Source: Xenopus tropicalis | Taxonomy: Eukaryota > Chordata > Amphibia > Anura > Pipidae | DNA length: 64,000 nt | Direction of reading: 5' to 3' | Assembly: GCF_000004195.4 (NCBI RefSeq) | Contig: NC_030678.2 | Coordinates: forward strand, 84,418,904-84,482,903 | Shown: one piece after another, positions 46,051 through 59,770 of the stretch | Numbering within the stretch: position 1 is the first letter of the stretch | Layout: each line of letters opens with the position of its first letter | The notes under the pieces: generated by a model | Databases searched by the model: none | The model's input: the letters and a program-made list of their open reading frames with translations, nothing else | What the model was told of the DNA's origin: nothing | Position numbers and translations under genes: made by a program

Positions 46051-46679
46051 ATGTAATAAAAGGCACTAATTGTGCCCAGATGCAGTAACTCATAGCAGGG
46101 AATAAGAGGTTTGCTTTTAAATAGGTGACCAATAAATGCTACTTGCTGATTGCTATGGGTTACTGCTAATAATCAAACTTAATTACATAACCCACGTATA
46201 ATTCTGTGTACACTTTTGACATATTGGACATAATTGCACTCCAAATTGTTGGAGTGAGGACTGTGTAATTCCCAACTTAAATGATCTGAGCATGATACTT
46301 TAGGAGCACCTAAACATGGGGGTTGAGAGAGGTAATGTAAAAGAATTGGGAAAATACTTTTAAAGCAAAATTATGAATAGCATGCAAAGACAATGTTGTG
46401 ATAGATGTAAAAAAAGGTTTAACTTCTGTCTCAGTATCTCTTTAAGAGATTTATCCTAACCTACCCAGCCAGAGAATATTCACCTATGACAATGGCTATT
46501 GACAATTGCTTGGCTAATAACAATAGCTATGGCTAAAATGTATTTTCAAAGAAGCCTTTAAAAAGGGTTGGGTGAGTAGATAAATGGAGTTCTATGTATC
46601 ATCCTTTGGTTTCATACCTTACATTAGCTCACTATATTTATTACACAAAGCAATGGTATTTTGAATTTTTAAACAAGTC

Positions 46680-46935
46680 CCACTTTTTAGTGGAACATGT
46701 TGTTAAGATCAATCCACCAACCCCACCATTCTAATTATAAAATGTTCCAATGACCACCACTCTTTATAATCTATCCTTCATCCAGTTTTTTATTAAAGTT
46801 CCAGGTACTTTATCAAATCCCTTAGCAAAATGTAAGTAGCTCTACTGCACCCTAGTTTCTAGGGTTCTGCTTACCTCTTCATAGAAGGCAATTACATTTC
46901 TCAAGATCTATTGTTCATAAAGCAATTATGGCACA
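46680..46935. repeat. Old dispersed repeat, unclassified
   Basis: The stretch ttccaatgaccaccactctt, tatcaaatcccttagcaaaa and catagaaggcaattac resembles another part of the interspersed repeat seen near 3785 and 16140. Its identity is uncertain. Confidence 0.35.
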
Positions 46936-49239
46936 AATCATAAGTAAATTAGTGAATTGGCAATGGCAGAGATAAGCTGTTTTCATAACCTGGGGTGAAG
47001 GTCCTTAACATTTGTTTAGAATTACAAGTTCTAGTCTTCCCCTGAGGCAAGCTGCCATCTTTATATGGATTCATTAAATGGTTTTTAGGCAGTGTAAATA
47101 GAAGAAGAATAGCAGTTTACGATTTCTGCTTTTTCCCTGCTCTTGTCAACCAAGTTACACCCCTTGATACCAAGGGTCCCACTCCTAATTTGGGATTTGT
47201 TTTACTCTTTGCAGCAGTGCCCTGATTGCTTGGCTGTTTGTATTTTTTTGCATTTTTATTGGCCTTCTTGTAAAAAATGTTTTAACTAAATCAACTTATT
47301 TTAAAGCCTTTTTAGTATTAACCTAATGCTGACCATTATATTGTTAGGGGATCTTTTTTATTTACAAGGGAAATTTACTGTTAAGTAACATTTTGAAGCC
47401 ATTCCATTTTTGTAACAATGTGAAAAATCTTTATCAGTTAATATGGAGCAGTGATTCCCTTCTACTGGGTTTCATTTTTAAAATAAGTGTCTTAGTCACT
47501 CCATTATGTCTATAAAACATAATCTTAAAAGGCACAATGTTATATGGACTTCATTCTTCTCACATATACTGGGAGGTTTGTAGCATATACTGTACCCATA
47601 ATCTTTTTTTGCCTTCTCACTCCTCCACTGTGTTCCTATTCTAATGCCACATCTCCTTCTATAGAGGTGCACTCCATTACTGATACAGAGACTGAATCCA
47701 TTAAAGATACAGATATTGTACCACAATTCTTACACCATAACTTTATCCATGCATTTAGCTTCCTAAAGTCTTGCTATCTTCCTAATGTAAGTGGCTCTGG
47801 TAAACTCTCAGTCACTGTGGAGCCCCATGACCTATATAAACAACCAGAATTAGAGTGGGTTATCTTTAATGCAAAATTTCCCCAAGGGTGGGGTAAGCAG
47901 GGCTGTAAATTGAGTAGAAGTGTGGAATAAATCCTTGCGGGAGTTGCTTTGGCATAGATTATTACATTGTAAGGGGAGATAGTGCATATATTATATTCTC
48001 AGTTACCTGCAAACGCTGCAACATACAAAAATTGTGGTGCCAAGATTGTGATATTCTGCATGCTGCATGGTTTGTCTCTTTCATACACGTTTACATAATA
48101 GTTATATATAGTATCTATAAATAATAAAAGGCAAGAAATGCATTGTACTAAAATGAAAGGGTTGGATAAGTATAAAGAATGATATTGATTATGAATATGT
48201 TACTTAAAACATTGCTACATTAAAAAACGTAGATTTCAGAAGATTTTGGGCATTAGTAATTTTTTTGTACATAGGAACAATATTACTGGAAAAAGATGCT
48301 TGATTAAGGAAAGTTATTACAATATGAAAGAAGTCTTTATTATGTTCTGTAAGAGTACATATTATACAATTGCTTCTAAAAGCATTGAAATTGATCACTG
48401 GGGAGGTTGAATGAATCACAAGGAGATATATAAGAATAACTTTATGTTTATCAGCAAATATGAAAAATCACTGTAGAAAAAAAATAATTAACATTCACTA
48501 TCCATCAGAGCTGCGTTAATCACTAGCTGTTAGTGCATGTCCATAGCTGGTTGATAGACAAGGGACATGCATTTGTTTCACTTAATTGTGGGTTGCGGAT
48601 GGATGAGCTGCACTAAAATGAGTTTCACCTGAATGTGTGAAACTGGTCATGCACAGCAAACTATAATCAGTGCGATATTTCTGCTATCACACAGCATAAA
48701 TTGTGTACGGAAAACTGACGCTTCCCGCTGCTGAGTAAATAATGCAGCCATTCTTTTACAAAATGAATTTTGCTAACAATTGTGGGGTTTGGCTCAGTTA
48801 TTAACCCTCTCTAGTTTGTCCTGCTCATGGCAAAACTCATATTTCCAGTCAAAGGTTATGTGACAATAATCTATCAGATCCATACAGAAAAAATGTAATT
48901 TTTCATGGAATACACTATAATTCAAAGCTCATCCAATCAGGTTAGATGGGCAATTTGGGAGCAAAGTTTGATTTCTTTATATGGATCATGGTTCAAGTAT
49001 ACTGTATATAGATGTTCCTGTTGTTTACCACAAGTCTTTGTTTATAAGAAGGTATTGGCAATTATTCAATAATATATGGGATAAAATAATAGAACTGACT
49101 CAGAAATTTCTGATTTCAGATTTACTGCACAAAGGTGTTAGTTTGCATATGCTGATATCAATATCAAACTGAATATTCTGATTTAGTTTTGATGTTCGCC
49201 TTTGCGACTAACATTTTTTATTCCATTGCTTTATTACAG

Positions 49240-49365
49240 TTAAAATACCCACAAGAAGAACATACATAGACCCAGACACTTGTGAAGACCCAATGCAAGC
49301 AGTTCACCTTTTTGCAAAGGAGCTGGACAATTCCTGCATAAAAATCGAAAGAATACTGGGAACAG
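49240..49365 (+). CDS. epha10: epha10 exon: juxtamembrane motif and start of kinase domain
   Basis: This 126-nt exon starts after ttattacag and ends before gtatgt, with phase 1 at both ends. It encodes [18 protein letters not shown] and then [20 protein letters not shown] and ILGTG, the start of the glycine loop. In active Ephs the juxtamembrane region holds two tyrosines, in YIDP and in the following YEDP. When phosphorylated they relieve autoinhibition and bind SH2 proteins. Here the first is kept and the second is cysteine (TCEDP). That is consistent with a receptor that no longer uses kinase-controlled juxtamembrane release, although the functional reading is an inference. Confidence 0.92.
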
Positions 49366-52300
49366 GTATGTGCATATGCTACACAGCAAAACATAATAGT
49401 GACAAGAGACACCTTATTTTTAAATTTTTAATTCTATAAATTTGTTAAATGCTATTGTATTATACTTATGAAGTACAGCATGGGACCTTATCTCTAATCT
49501 GCAACAGAGAGCTTTTTAGGTATGTGTGTGGGGGTAATTTACAGCCAGGGAGACTATTCCAAAAAATGAATACACTACATAGAACAACTTTTGTAACTGC
49601 ATGGGAAAAGAATGGAGGATATCTTAACTTGCATGGCAGATCTCATTACTTTAAGAAACTGTGCCTTCCATAGCTGGTGTGCCTTCCATAGTGGGAGCCA
49701 GAGCAGTGGAGCGGGACACAGACTGTTTTGCATAGTTCTGAAGACATAAAATTATAAGCCAACAATGTATGCATCCAACACATATCATCACAGCTCTTTT
49801 GTGAATGATCTTGCACCGACAGACATTCCTGTTCTCCTAATACTGTATATAAATCGAGTATTATGAAATACACACAGTATCACAACCTACTTGTTAGCAT
49901 CTAGTGTTAATATTCATTATTACTTTTTGGCTCATTAAATTTCATACCACTACAAATCTTCTGCTCAGAATGATTTTGAGATGAGCTCACTGTGCCAAGG
50001 CAGCCCAAGGCCATTTGTTCTGATATTACTTGTATGACTGTCAGTGACAGATTGTGAACATAACAGTGACTTTCACTGGCCTGTGCCATGGTGACATCAC
50101 TGTCCTTTGAGAGAACATTATATTTCTGTCACTTGTTTAAAGAGTTGTCCATATGCCATTGGAATTAAAAACCAAGAATGGTAAAGATCTTCACAGACAG
50201 ACACATGCCTTGACATACTACTTATCTTCTGCTTGTTTGCTTAGCTGCTCTGTGCATAGATACATTGAATTATAAACTTTGTAATGGTTCTTTTTGGTTT
50301 GTTTCTTACATTCTTTTACTTTTTTATCAACCTTTTACTATTGTTTGAGATGAATGGTATCCTGAAGATGCTAAGACTCAAAGTATTAACAGAGGGCAAG
50401 GCAGCAAACATTAATTCTAGGAAACAGTTCAGAGAGTACAGGCTGGATGTGTCCGATGTGTAAAGAAAAAAGACATTGGTCAGGGGTAGGCAGCAATCAG
50501 ACATAGTTGATAAACAGACAAAAAGTTGGGACCCAGAGAACGAGAAACAAAATTATTACTCAAGGAACTCAAACAAGAACCTATAAATGGACAATCAGTC
50601 AGAAGAGAATTGCCCTTTTAGTCTTGTTATTGTGCTAAAATGTAGCATGATGACATACGTATATATTGCTGTAGCATAATATTCTCAGTGTGCCACAGTG
50701 CAGTAACTTTCACTGCCATTGTGCCGTGGCTAGCACCATGATGAAGGAGGCACCTACAGTATATACTCAAAGATATTGGGTCCATTTACTAATATAGGGG
50801 CAAAACAGTACAAGTGCAGTTGTCCATATCATTAAATTAAAACAACATGACTTGATAAATCAGGATCATTATTTTTAATAAGATACTGATTTTCCCTGCC
50901 AAATATCTAGTTGTGTGTTTAAAGTAAGTATAAAACTGAGTATACTTGCCTAGGTTTGGTTGGACAGTTTGGTCACTATCCATTACACTTCTGGGTAGAA
51001 AAATATGGAATAGTTTTGCCAAACTCTCCTGTCATCCCATCGGATCAAAACAGATATATATTTATAATCACAATTTTATCTTTTGATGTCACCTGCTGGG
51101 AACTCATTTTGGCCATTGATTAGATACTTAACTAGTATATGGCCACTATACACATGCACTGGGGAGCTTGAGGTGAACTCCCATCTGAAACTGTTTAGAC
51201 ACCAGTTCAGCTATTTATGAGGAGTGAGTTTTATTTGATTGATCTGCATTGGCACTGCAAGTAGAAATTCATGCATAGAATTGAATTTCCTCTTATGACA
51301 GAATATAGGTCTTAGTCTTCCAATTATCTTTTTATTGAAAGAGAAAAGCCTTCCCCTGGAGCAAAAAAAACCACTGGTTTCTTATTAGTCTAAGGTCTTT
51401 GCTTCATGAAAAATTCACCAGCCTGCATATAAGGCAATTTGATCAATAAGGCAACTTTTTCTAATGTAATAATCAATGTCTCATATTCAGGAATCAGCCT
51501 GTCTAGAGCACAAGAATCAACAATGGGCAAAATAGTGTTTTCAAAATGTTTTTAAAAATTCGGAAAATGTGGGAAAAAAAAGATTATTATAAGATTTGAC
51601 AGCAGAAGTCAGTGCTTTAGGTGTACTGGTCTGAGTTTAATCTGTAATCTCTGTTGAACAGGGCGAATCAGTTCTGCAGATGTCTGATATTCAGCAGCGC
51701 AGGCAATTTGCTGTTTTTTCTTTATTCTTCCTCCAGTTTATATTCTCATTTACCTGCAACAAGGTTGGCATTAAACGATGCTTCTGATTTCTTAGTGAGG
51801 CTTCACAAGCTAACATCTGTTCTGAGAGGCTTAGCTGAAACATGAAAACTGTCTGGAAATATGCTAAGTTACTAAATGATTTATTGATTTTTCATCCGCT
51901 TTGCCGCTGAAAACTTTAAAGCAAATTAATTCCATTCTTACAACCCTGAAGCTTTAATCACTTGTGCACGGCTAAACTTCAAGCTCAGTTCTTCAGGGCC
52001 TGTCGCTTTTTTACTTTTTTTGAGAGACAAGTTCATTGAGAGGTTATGAAGATCTTTTACTCATTCTGTGAAGTCTGAAGGTTCTCATTTTTTATATTAT
52101 GAATTATGATGGTGTTCACCTTTCCCACCCGTATTTTTTAGAACCATAAGACATCAGATTTATAAATCTAATCTATCCACCTATCGTCTCTTTACCTATC
52201 TCTTTCTGTCTCTATCTTTATTTATATGTAAAATAAAAAACAATAGATCATCTATACTCACCCATACCAATATGTTAAGGGGACATCAACCTTCCTTAAA

Positions 52301-54645
52301 ACTGACTTTTTTCCACCTCCAAAATCGCGAAAAACTAAAATTGCTAACTAAATTACAGATGCAATAGGACTCTCTAATGAGAAACCCCCCCCCCATTAGC
52401 ACTACATCAGTCATCTGTTTGCTATCTAACATACTGAAATGTCTGAGTGTGTGAATGTTGTACCATGTTAGCCATCATTAAAAGAAACCAAGATTTTTTG
52501 TGTGGTATCATGCCTACAAGGCCTTTTTACTAAATGGACAAAAGGGGCATTTCATCTGCTGTAACATTTGACTGAAGTATCCCCTTGAAATAGCAGACCC
52601 CACCTTTAAATCCATTGGGAGAGCATATCAGTTATACAACCTGTATATTTTTTTTTTTTTCTCCCATTTTGTAATAATGGTTTACCCACTCCTATGGTTG
52701 TTAGTCCAGGGAGCTGGATTGGGCCTCAATTCTGTTTTGGTAAACACAGACCATTTCTTTATTACCCCCATTATTATGTCCTAGTTCACCTGCTTGAGGG
52801 TATCACTATCACAAAAGTATTGGGGCCACCACAGGGGGCCCACCAAGGAGATATTTGCCCTAGGCCCACTAGCACCTTAAATCAGTCCTAATTGACTAAA
52901 TGAAGAATAAGAATTGAATGTCTTGAGAAAAAAACTAAAAAAATAATATCTCTTCATCAGGCATTTTCACATTGTTTCAATTTCTTCCTTTGTAGTTATA
53001 GCCAAATGTACACAGGATATACCCAAATTGTGCTGCATGTTAGACCAGCTAACAACTGTAAATGTAAAAAAGGGTTTTATATACAATTTAGTGGGAATTA
53101 TTAAATATTACAGTTACCCTAAAAGCAGTTTTCCAGTGTTATTTTGAATAGTAAGTGCGTTTCCAGTTTGCAGGCATTCTTTGCAAATTTCCAGTTATAT
53201 ATTACAAGCACAAACATAAAAAAACAGAATTGGGATATAATAATTCCATTATATTATAGGATACATTTATACAGAATTGTGGAATGAATACAATAAAACA
53301 AACATTTGTTAATTTTAACAACATAAAAAGAGATAAATGTATTGAAATTATGTGGGAAATTGCTATGATTAAAGATATCACGCACATAAGTGGAATATCT
53401 CTATCCCCATGGTATAATAAATATAATAATATAGTTTCTGAAGAGGCATCTCCCTGGAGTAATCATTCCAGCCTTAATATCTTCTTCCTGTTATTTAACT
53501 CCCATTTTAAAGTATTGAGCTTTATTCCACAAGGCTGGCTAAATGCAGTTACTTGCAAACAATAATTTTACAAAATGCCTAGACTCACAATCTTTTGGGT
53601 TTTAGATAAAAACGCATTTAGCATATATCACTGTAAATCAAGCATACCTGAGAATCTGCTATTTACTTTGCAGTCTTGTGTGCATGAACCAAACTAACAG
53701 GAAGTTGTGCCCAAGGAATTTTAATGATAAAAGAAAAGTGATTGTTTCAATGCCATTTACTTTCGGGTAGAAAGCCCTCTGATTTAAAGGAGAAGGAAAG
53801 GCATTTTGGCATTTTACTGCCAATAGATTAGTCGCATTAGTGCAAACTAGAATGCTATATTTATTCTTCAAAATGCTTTACTATACCTGAGTAAACAGCC
53901 ATAGAAGCTTCATCTGTTTGTTTAAGATAGCAGCTGCCATTTTAGCTTGGTTTGACTTCACTTCTCTGCCTGCACACTGCTCCTGGAACAACCCTAAACT
54001 CAGATTACACAGCAGAGAGGGGAGGGGGAGGAGGAGAAGAGAGGGGGAGAAAAGAGCAAACTGAGCATACTCGTGCCATGCCCTGAAGAATTTTTCTGAG
54101 AGCAGGAATTCTGACACAGAAAATCATGTCTTATGTATCTATTGATAACTTAGTCTTGGATTATATCATAGGTGAGCAACATTTACTACAGATGGAAAGT
54201 CTTTTAGATGAAAGTGTTAAAAAAAACCCAATATCAATGTACCTATTTGACATCTAAATGGGTACCTTCCTTACTAGATTTCTGTTTTTCAATAATTATG
54301 TGAAACAATCATTTTGTAGATTTTTTCCTGCATCAAAGAGCTTGTTTACTAAGGCATATTAAAAATACTTGAAGTAACACTTTCTAAAGAAATAGTACTT
54401 GTGCACTGTATCCTTTCTCCTCCTATCTCCTATTTTAAAAACTTGTAATACTAGAAATATTAACACTAGACATTTGCATTAAAAAAATCACATAATCTTA
54501 AAATACCACTAGCTATAGCTAGTGAATGGACAAAAAAGGGTTTTCAATGTACAGCATAAATCTGATGGAAGTGGGCAATGCTACCACTTAGCATTTTAGC
54601 ATCTTAATGATAAACTACACTAAACATTTGTTTTTTGATTTTCAG
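49366..54645. other. Intron of epha10, 5.3 kb
   Basis: Most of the intron is unremarkable AT-rich sequence. There is a cryptic pyrimidine-rich microsatellite near 52180-52220, a C-run near 52387, a short repeat fragment near 52820-52890 and a T2-like repeat at 53784-54122. Confidence 0.8.
53784..54122. repeat. T2-like dispersed repeat, copy 2
   Basis: The copy begins ttaaaggagaaggaaagg, the end type of Xenopus T2 MITEs, and is clearly related to 14724-15057. A right inverted end was not found. Confidence 0.55.
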
Positions 54646-54831
54646 GAGACTATGGGGAGGTATGCAAGGGATGTCTAAAACTTCCAAGTAAGCGAGAGCT
54701 TCCTGTTGCCATTCAGACCCTGAGAGCAGGTTGTTCAGAAAAACAGAAGCGAGCATTTTTGGCCGAAGCTAGCATAATGGGTCAGTTTGACCATCCCAAT
54801 ATCATTCGTCTTGAGGGAGTCATAACTCGAG
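54646..54831 (+). CDS. epha10: epha10 exon: kinase N-lobe (glycine loop, beta3, helix C)
   Basis: This exon is 186 nt, the canonical Eph length, and is phase 1 at both ends (acceptor gattttcag, donor gtacag). Joined to the previous exon it gives the glycine loop GTGDYGEV, so the three glycines are kept and the usual Phe is Tyr. The segment [18 protein letters not shown] follows. In it the invariant ATP-anchoring lysine of VAIK is replaced by Gln (VAIQ). Helix C reads [20 protein letters not shown] and keeps the glutamate that would normally pair with the lost lysine. Fold residues are thus preserved while the nucleotide-binding lysine is gone. Confidence 0.94.
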
Positions 54832-55720
54832 GTACAGATTCTTTGATTGCTTATTCTCAGATTCCCAGAATTATAAACCAACAAATTTTGATTTAATAGG
54901 TTGGATTGAAAATAATTGTTGTGCATTGGTTTAATTAATTTAATGATGCAGATATTTTTTCGGCAGGTGCTAAAGGGACACAGTCATAAAAATAAATGCC
55001 TAAATACGTTTATTTAATATACTTAAAATATATTACTAGATATTTACCCTGTATATATACAGTATATAGAGAGAGAGTACCACACTCACTGGGACATTGT
55101 GTAAAAAACAAAAGTTTTATTGAAATAAATTGGATTTCAGAATAGGGCGCCCCAAGTCCGCCCCTTTTCACCGCCCACCTCGACCCCCCCCCCCATGCGC
55201 ATACATGCCACTTAACTCACATACGGAGGAGTGGGGAGAGGATGGGCTAAAGGTTCTGTGTGTCTGGCCCCCATTGCTCCATATGTGAGCAAAATTTCAG
55301 TGCAGCTGGGCGGCATACCGACCCTGAATTTCTGCCGCCCTAGGCCCAGGCCTTTGGAGCCTCACCACAAATCTGGGCCTGTCTCTGTACATGCTTTTAC
55401 ACCTGCACACCCGGCAGCTCCTTAAATGACATGTGTAATGGCATGTGGTCCACTCCTCGCACAAATGGAGATATGACTTGAGGAATCAGATCCAAGCTGC
55501 GATATATGTAAACTCTTTCTGACATAGCCAATATAGTTAAACCAGATGGGAATCACATATGGAAGAGTTTTTTCTTTATCTTTCATTTTAATAATGATTT
55601 ATGTTTATCTGTGTCAGTAAAAGGATTCCTAACTATATTGCTAGCATACCATACCTCCAGTGAATAGATTGCACTCTGGTTGACTGCAGATAAACCTAAT
55701 CAAGTTTTTATCGTTAACAG
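54832..55720. other. Intron of epha10, 0.9 kb
   Basis: This short intron is largely occupied by the GC-rich dispersed repeat at about 55136-55392. A short TATA/GA simple repeat lies near 55050-55077. Confidence 0.8.
55136..55392. repeat. GC-rich dispersed repeat, second copy (inverted)
   Basis: The sequence shares the pattern ccctaggcccaggcctttgg and ctccatatgtgag with the reverse complement of 2015-2245. A C-run of about 12 bases lies near 55180. The copy sits within the short intron before the kinase hinge exon. Confidence 0.55.
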
Positions 55721-55782
55721 GAAACACTATGATGACTGTAATGGAATATTTGGGCAATGGAGTGCTGGATTCCTTTGTACGG
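55721..55782 (+). CDS. epha10: epha10 exon: kinase hinge
   Basis: This 62-nt exon is the canonical Eph hinge exon. The acceptor is tcgttaacag and the donor gtatgt. It enters in phase 1 and ends in phase 0. It encodes NTMMTVMEYLGNGVLDSFVR. In active Ephs the equivalent strand ends ...IITEY/F, with Thr as gatekeeper; here the residue before EY is Met. The hinge and helix D pattern (EYLGNGVLDSF) is otherwise intact. Confidence 0.93.
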
Positions 55783-57792
55783 GTATGTGTACATGAATCT
55801 ATATTTTATCAATCTAAATACAAAGGTATAACTATAAAGAACACAAATGTTGCCAATAATTCTCAACAGACCTGAAGAACAGAGAATAATTAGAGCTACT
55901 GTTGTTTTTTTACTTAATCAGTGTCTTAGCAAAAAGCTGACTGACTATATTTATATATTTTTTATTTATATGTAACTACTTGTGTACACATTGCTGATGT
56001 GAAAAAGTGGAAGGCTACATCACACACTTGGCTCCAGAATGTCACGTAAAGGTTCAATTATATTTAGATCTGGTGACCGGGGTTGTAACAGAAGGTGTCT
56101 GACTTCATTCTAGTGTTCTTGAAATATGGTAACAATCGGAGGGAACAATGCTTTACACCATTAAATATATAATATATGTTTATGCATTTTTTTGTGAAAT
56201 TTCTGCTTAACAGTTGTGTACTTTTATCTGGGAAAGCAAGAGGATCAGCAGTCTCCTATCCCTGGTTGTATGCTACTGTGGACCCATATGCATTTTTGGG
56301 ATTAGTACCCATTCTCTGCTGCTGTCTGCAATAGTAGTCTCCTATGATTATGCTTATGGGAAATTAAACTTTGTACAGCACAGTAGCAGCTTATCGCAGC
56401 AGTATAGTGATTATTTTACACGGAATTTTTTTGCTACCTGCAGCCCATGAAATAGGAACACTGCAACAGTGTTCCCTAGACAGAGGGGACTGCTGAGGAG
56501 TCCCTTGCCTTTCCAGGTACTGGAAGATCAAGTTTCTGCAGTCCATGATTTACTAAAGGGAGGGAAAGCATGATAAAAAAAGAACAAAATGAATGGGGTA
56601 GCTTAATTAGTACAATGCGGGAAAGTTAGAGAGCAGAACACAGCAAGCTGGGATAAAATGGGTCTGGGAGATAAGGAGGGACTAAATAGAAGGAAAAGTA
56701 ATTACAGAGAGGGAAATGAGATTGATATGACCAAAATGAGAGGTTGGCTAAAGGTTAAGGAAGGGGAAAGGAGTTAAGAGGTTTATTGGAGTAGAGTAGG
56801 TAGAATGGGTAATAAATGGGAGGAAGGGAAGTAGAGGAATATTATGTAGGAGGAGAAAAAAGGAAGAAAGAGATAAAATATTTGAAATTAGGTAGTAAGC
56901 ATGAGAGAAAGATGTGAAAAATAGAAAAGAGAATTCAGTAAAAAGGGCAAAAAAAAAATATAGAAGAGGAGTACAGAGTAAACATCAAGAATCAATAGTA
57001 GTAGATGAGATGAAATCACGCATTGTGATTTTACCACACACACATTATGCACAATATATATAATGTGTCCACTATGGACTTTTTGTCCACTCATAATTTA
57101 TATCTTTTACCTGAAGTATCTGAATGTCTCTGAATTATAATATGTGTGAAATAAATATAGAATTCTACCTCCCTTTATAAGATTCACAGTATATAACTTT
57201 TGTTTGTCAGAACAACAGAAAAAAAACATAAAAGGCCGTAAGATAATAAAAAGTAGGAGGATAGGAGACAAAAGCATCAGAGCAGAGAATTTTGTCCGTG
57301 TTGATGTTGACAAAGGAGAAAATGGTATTGCAAGGCAATGCAAATTAGCACTCAAGCTTTTGTGTGGGTGATCGTGTAGAAAACACATTTCTATAAGCCT
57401 AATAGTCTCCTAGCTCTTTTGATGATCTAGCAGTATGTTTTGTTTGTTTTTGTGTAGGAGCTGACAAGAGGGTGGAAACATTCATGATCATATGGTCCCA
57501 AAATGATAAGTGTCTGAATCAATTGTGTCAGCAGCACTGTGGCCACTCAGCTGTTTTCAACATGTTTTATCTTTTTACTTTCAAAAGTACCTGGGTTTAG
57601 TGCAAAATGCCTATTTGAATTTTTAGTGCTAAGTTAGTGCTGAAGAGGTTGTCATGGGGAAAAGACAATACAATACATTATGTGTATGTAGGCAGAGGAA
57701 CAGGAATAGTGTTTGAATTCAGTACCCTTTTCCATGTATCCCACCTTTGGTGGGGTAGTTGGAACTGACTCTGTTTGTTCTTTAGGGTTTCT

Positions 57793-57960
57793 ATTAGTAA
57801 TGAGCTGTGAAAAAATTTGCAAAATGGCTACTTTGACGCAACCGCAGCTTTTTTCTTACTCGCTTAATTTTTTCTGCTGCAAATTTTTGCAACCGTTTCG
57901 TGAAAAAATACGCCAATGTCGAAAGGCAGAATTTTGCCGAGAATCCATGTCATCACTAGC
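57793..57960. mobile_element. hAT-like MITE, TAGTGATGAG family
   Basis: The ends tagtaatgagctgtgaa and ccatgtcatcacta are inverted. The interior has gcaaatttttgcaaccgttt and aattttgccgagaatcc, as in related copies. Confidence 0.6.
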
Positions 57961-58452
57961 CCCTATAACTATTGTGGCACTATGTAGGATTGTGGGCAAG
58001 GAAAGCAATATTTCAGCCAGCAGCTTTAGGGTTAATGCTGTCAGGCAAGTATGTGCATTGGTTTCCAATTAACTTAGATACTGTGTTTTAAAAAAAGCTT
58101 GCCTTCAGCTCACTGGGCTGCCTATTAGGAGAAATGGGTGCTCCACAGTGAACCTGCTCTGATCAGAAACACACAGTCTAACAAACAGGTGAATACCTTC
58201 CTTGTATTGTAGTATGCTAGGATCAGAATAGCTAAATTTTGTGCTAGAGAGGGGAAACAAACTATAATTAAAGCCAAGCTGTACGCATAACACCTAACCC
58301 AGTTCTGGCACTTATAGTACAGGTCAAGCACTGTAGACTGGAGCACTTAATATCCTTCTGTTGCAGACAGATACAGACGTAATATAGATGTTTTACAAAT
58401 GAATCACTGGAAAAAAAAAATAACAGGAAGCATTTAGCTAAATAGTATTGTT

Positions 58453-58692
58453 AAAGGAGAACTAAATACTAAAAATGAATATGGCTAGAAATGCAGTACT
58501 TTACATACTGAACTTAATGGACCAGCCTACAGGTTTATGATCTCTATAACAGTAATGATCCAGGCCTTCAAAGCTGTACTCAGGCACTTACCTTATCTTG
58601 GATTTTGTTAGGAGTGTCAGTGGCACTCTGGGACCACCTTGCACCTGAGTTGAAATGCAGAAAATTACAGGTCACCCTCCTATACTATAGAG
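58453..58692. mobile_element. T2-like MITE left part
   Basis: It begins ttaaaggagaactaaatact, a T2-type TTAAAGG end. A hAT-like element begins at 58693. I could not find the right T2 end downstream. Confidence 0.5.
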
Positions 58693-59005
58693 CAGGTATC
58701 TCTAACCTTTTTTTTTTTACCTGTGGGCCACACTAAGATGTAAAAAGTGTTGATGAGCCATACAAGTATGAAAAGAGCTTTTTTGAGGATGCCAAATAAG
58801 GGCAGTGATTGGCTATTTGGTAGCCCCATGTGGACTGCTGGCCTTCAGTAGGCTCTGCTTGGAGTAAAAATGTGTCTGTATGCTCCTAAAACTTGTCTCC
58901 AAGACAGAGATTTAAAAATTGGCACCTACTTTGAGGCCCCTGGGAACAACATCAAAGGGGTGATGAGCAACATGTTACTCACGAGCCACTGGTTAGGGAT
59001 TACTG
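58693..59005. mobile_element. hAT-like element with exact 8-bp duplication
   Basis: The element is 313 bp with ends caggtatctctaacc and ggttagggattactg (12 of 15 positions pair by eye). The direct repeat ctatagag lies on both sides (58685-58692 and 59006-59013). The interior has gtgggccacactaag and agccactggtt. It encodes nothing. Confidence 0.85.
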
Positions 59006-59770
59006 CTATAGAGTATATTGCAAGTTGGTCCCTAAGCTAAGGTAACTGACAGAAGATGGCTGACTGGATACTTGCAGAAAAGAACATGGTGAGCAACTGG
59101 GGCCTTGTAATGGCATCTTGACTCTTGAGTTCATAACTAATATTCCCTGCTCCAGATCCAGCTACATCTAACCATGGTATTCATGTACTTAAAAGTATAT
59201 TTGGGCTATCATTTGGTAACACAGTTCAATATTTATATAAAAAAATATATCACACTGGGAAGTACAGATTTTTTATGGTTGGTATTGTAGGTCTCTGCCA
59301 TCTTAAAATAGTGGCGTGGCTTTATTCTAAAGGCAGCTTTTATGCAGCTGACAAATGGATATTGAATGAAGCATCCCTCAGAAATGAAAGAACACCTCTT
59401 TTTTTTTAGTAACATGTTTTATTAAGCATTTTATAACAACAGTTTAAAGTAATTAGTTGTTAATTTAGTATTTATAGTCAAAGTCATTATTGGTAAGGCT
59501 GATAATGGCTTGTGACCAAGAAAGGCCCTGGAGTTCCAATATGTACTAGATCTCCAGAAACTGAGAAGTCTTGAATTTCTTTTGAATTGCTACAATGCCT
59601 GCTTAAATTTCATTGGTGCTGTTGACCCTTTTTAGCAGGTAGAGGTGTCCAGGGACTCCATCCAATGGCTATTGCCAGCCAACCAGGGCAAAAGTTGTCA
59701 TAGATGGGCTGCTTCATACTGTTTAAGAGTAAAGGGCTTGGGATTGTTCTAAAAAAAAAATATATATATA

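Larger units (their letters stand above)
41519..49239. other. Intron of epha10, 7.7 kb
   Basis: The intron holds a dispersed repeat end (41879-41997), a MITE (42275-42571), a transposon-like end with a large minisatellite (44756-45705), a fragment near 45897 and an old dispersed repeat near 46680. Nothing identifiable was seen in about 42600-44750 and 46950-49230. Frames on both strands at 47496-47930 have no recognisable domain. Confidence 0.8.

Noticed and set aside
47544..47930. 128-codon plus-strand frame in the juxtamembrane intron
   Set aside because: No recognisable domain, no repeat across the window, and no clear splice context; the length is plausible by chance in this amount of DNA.
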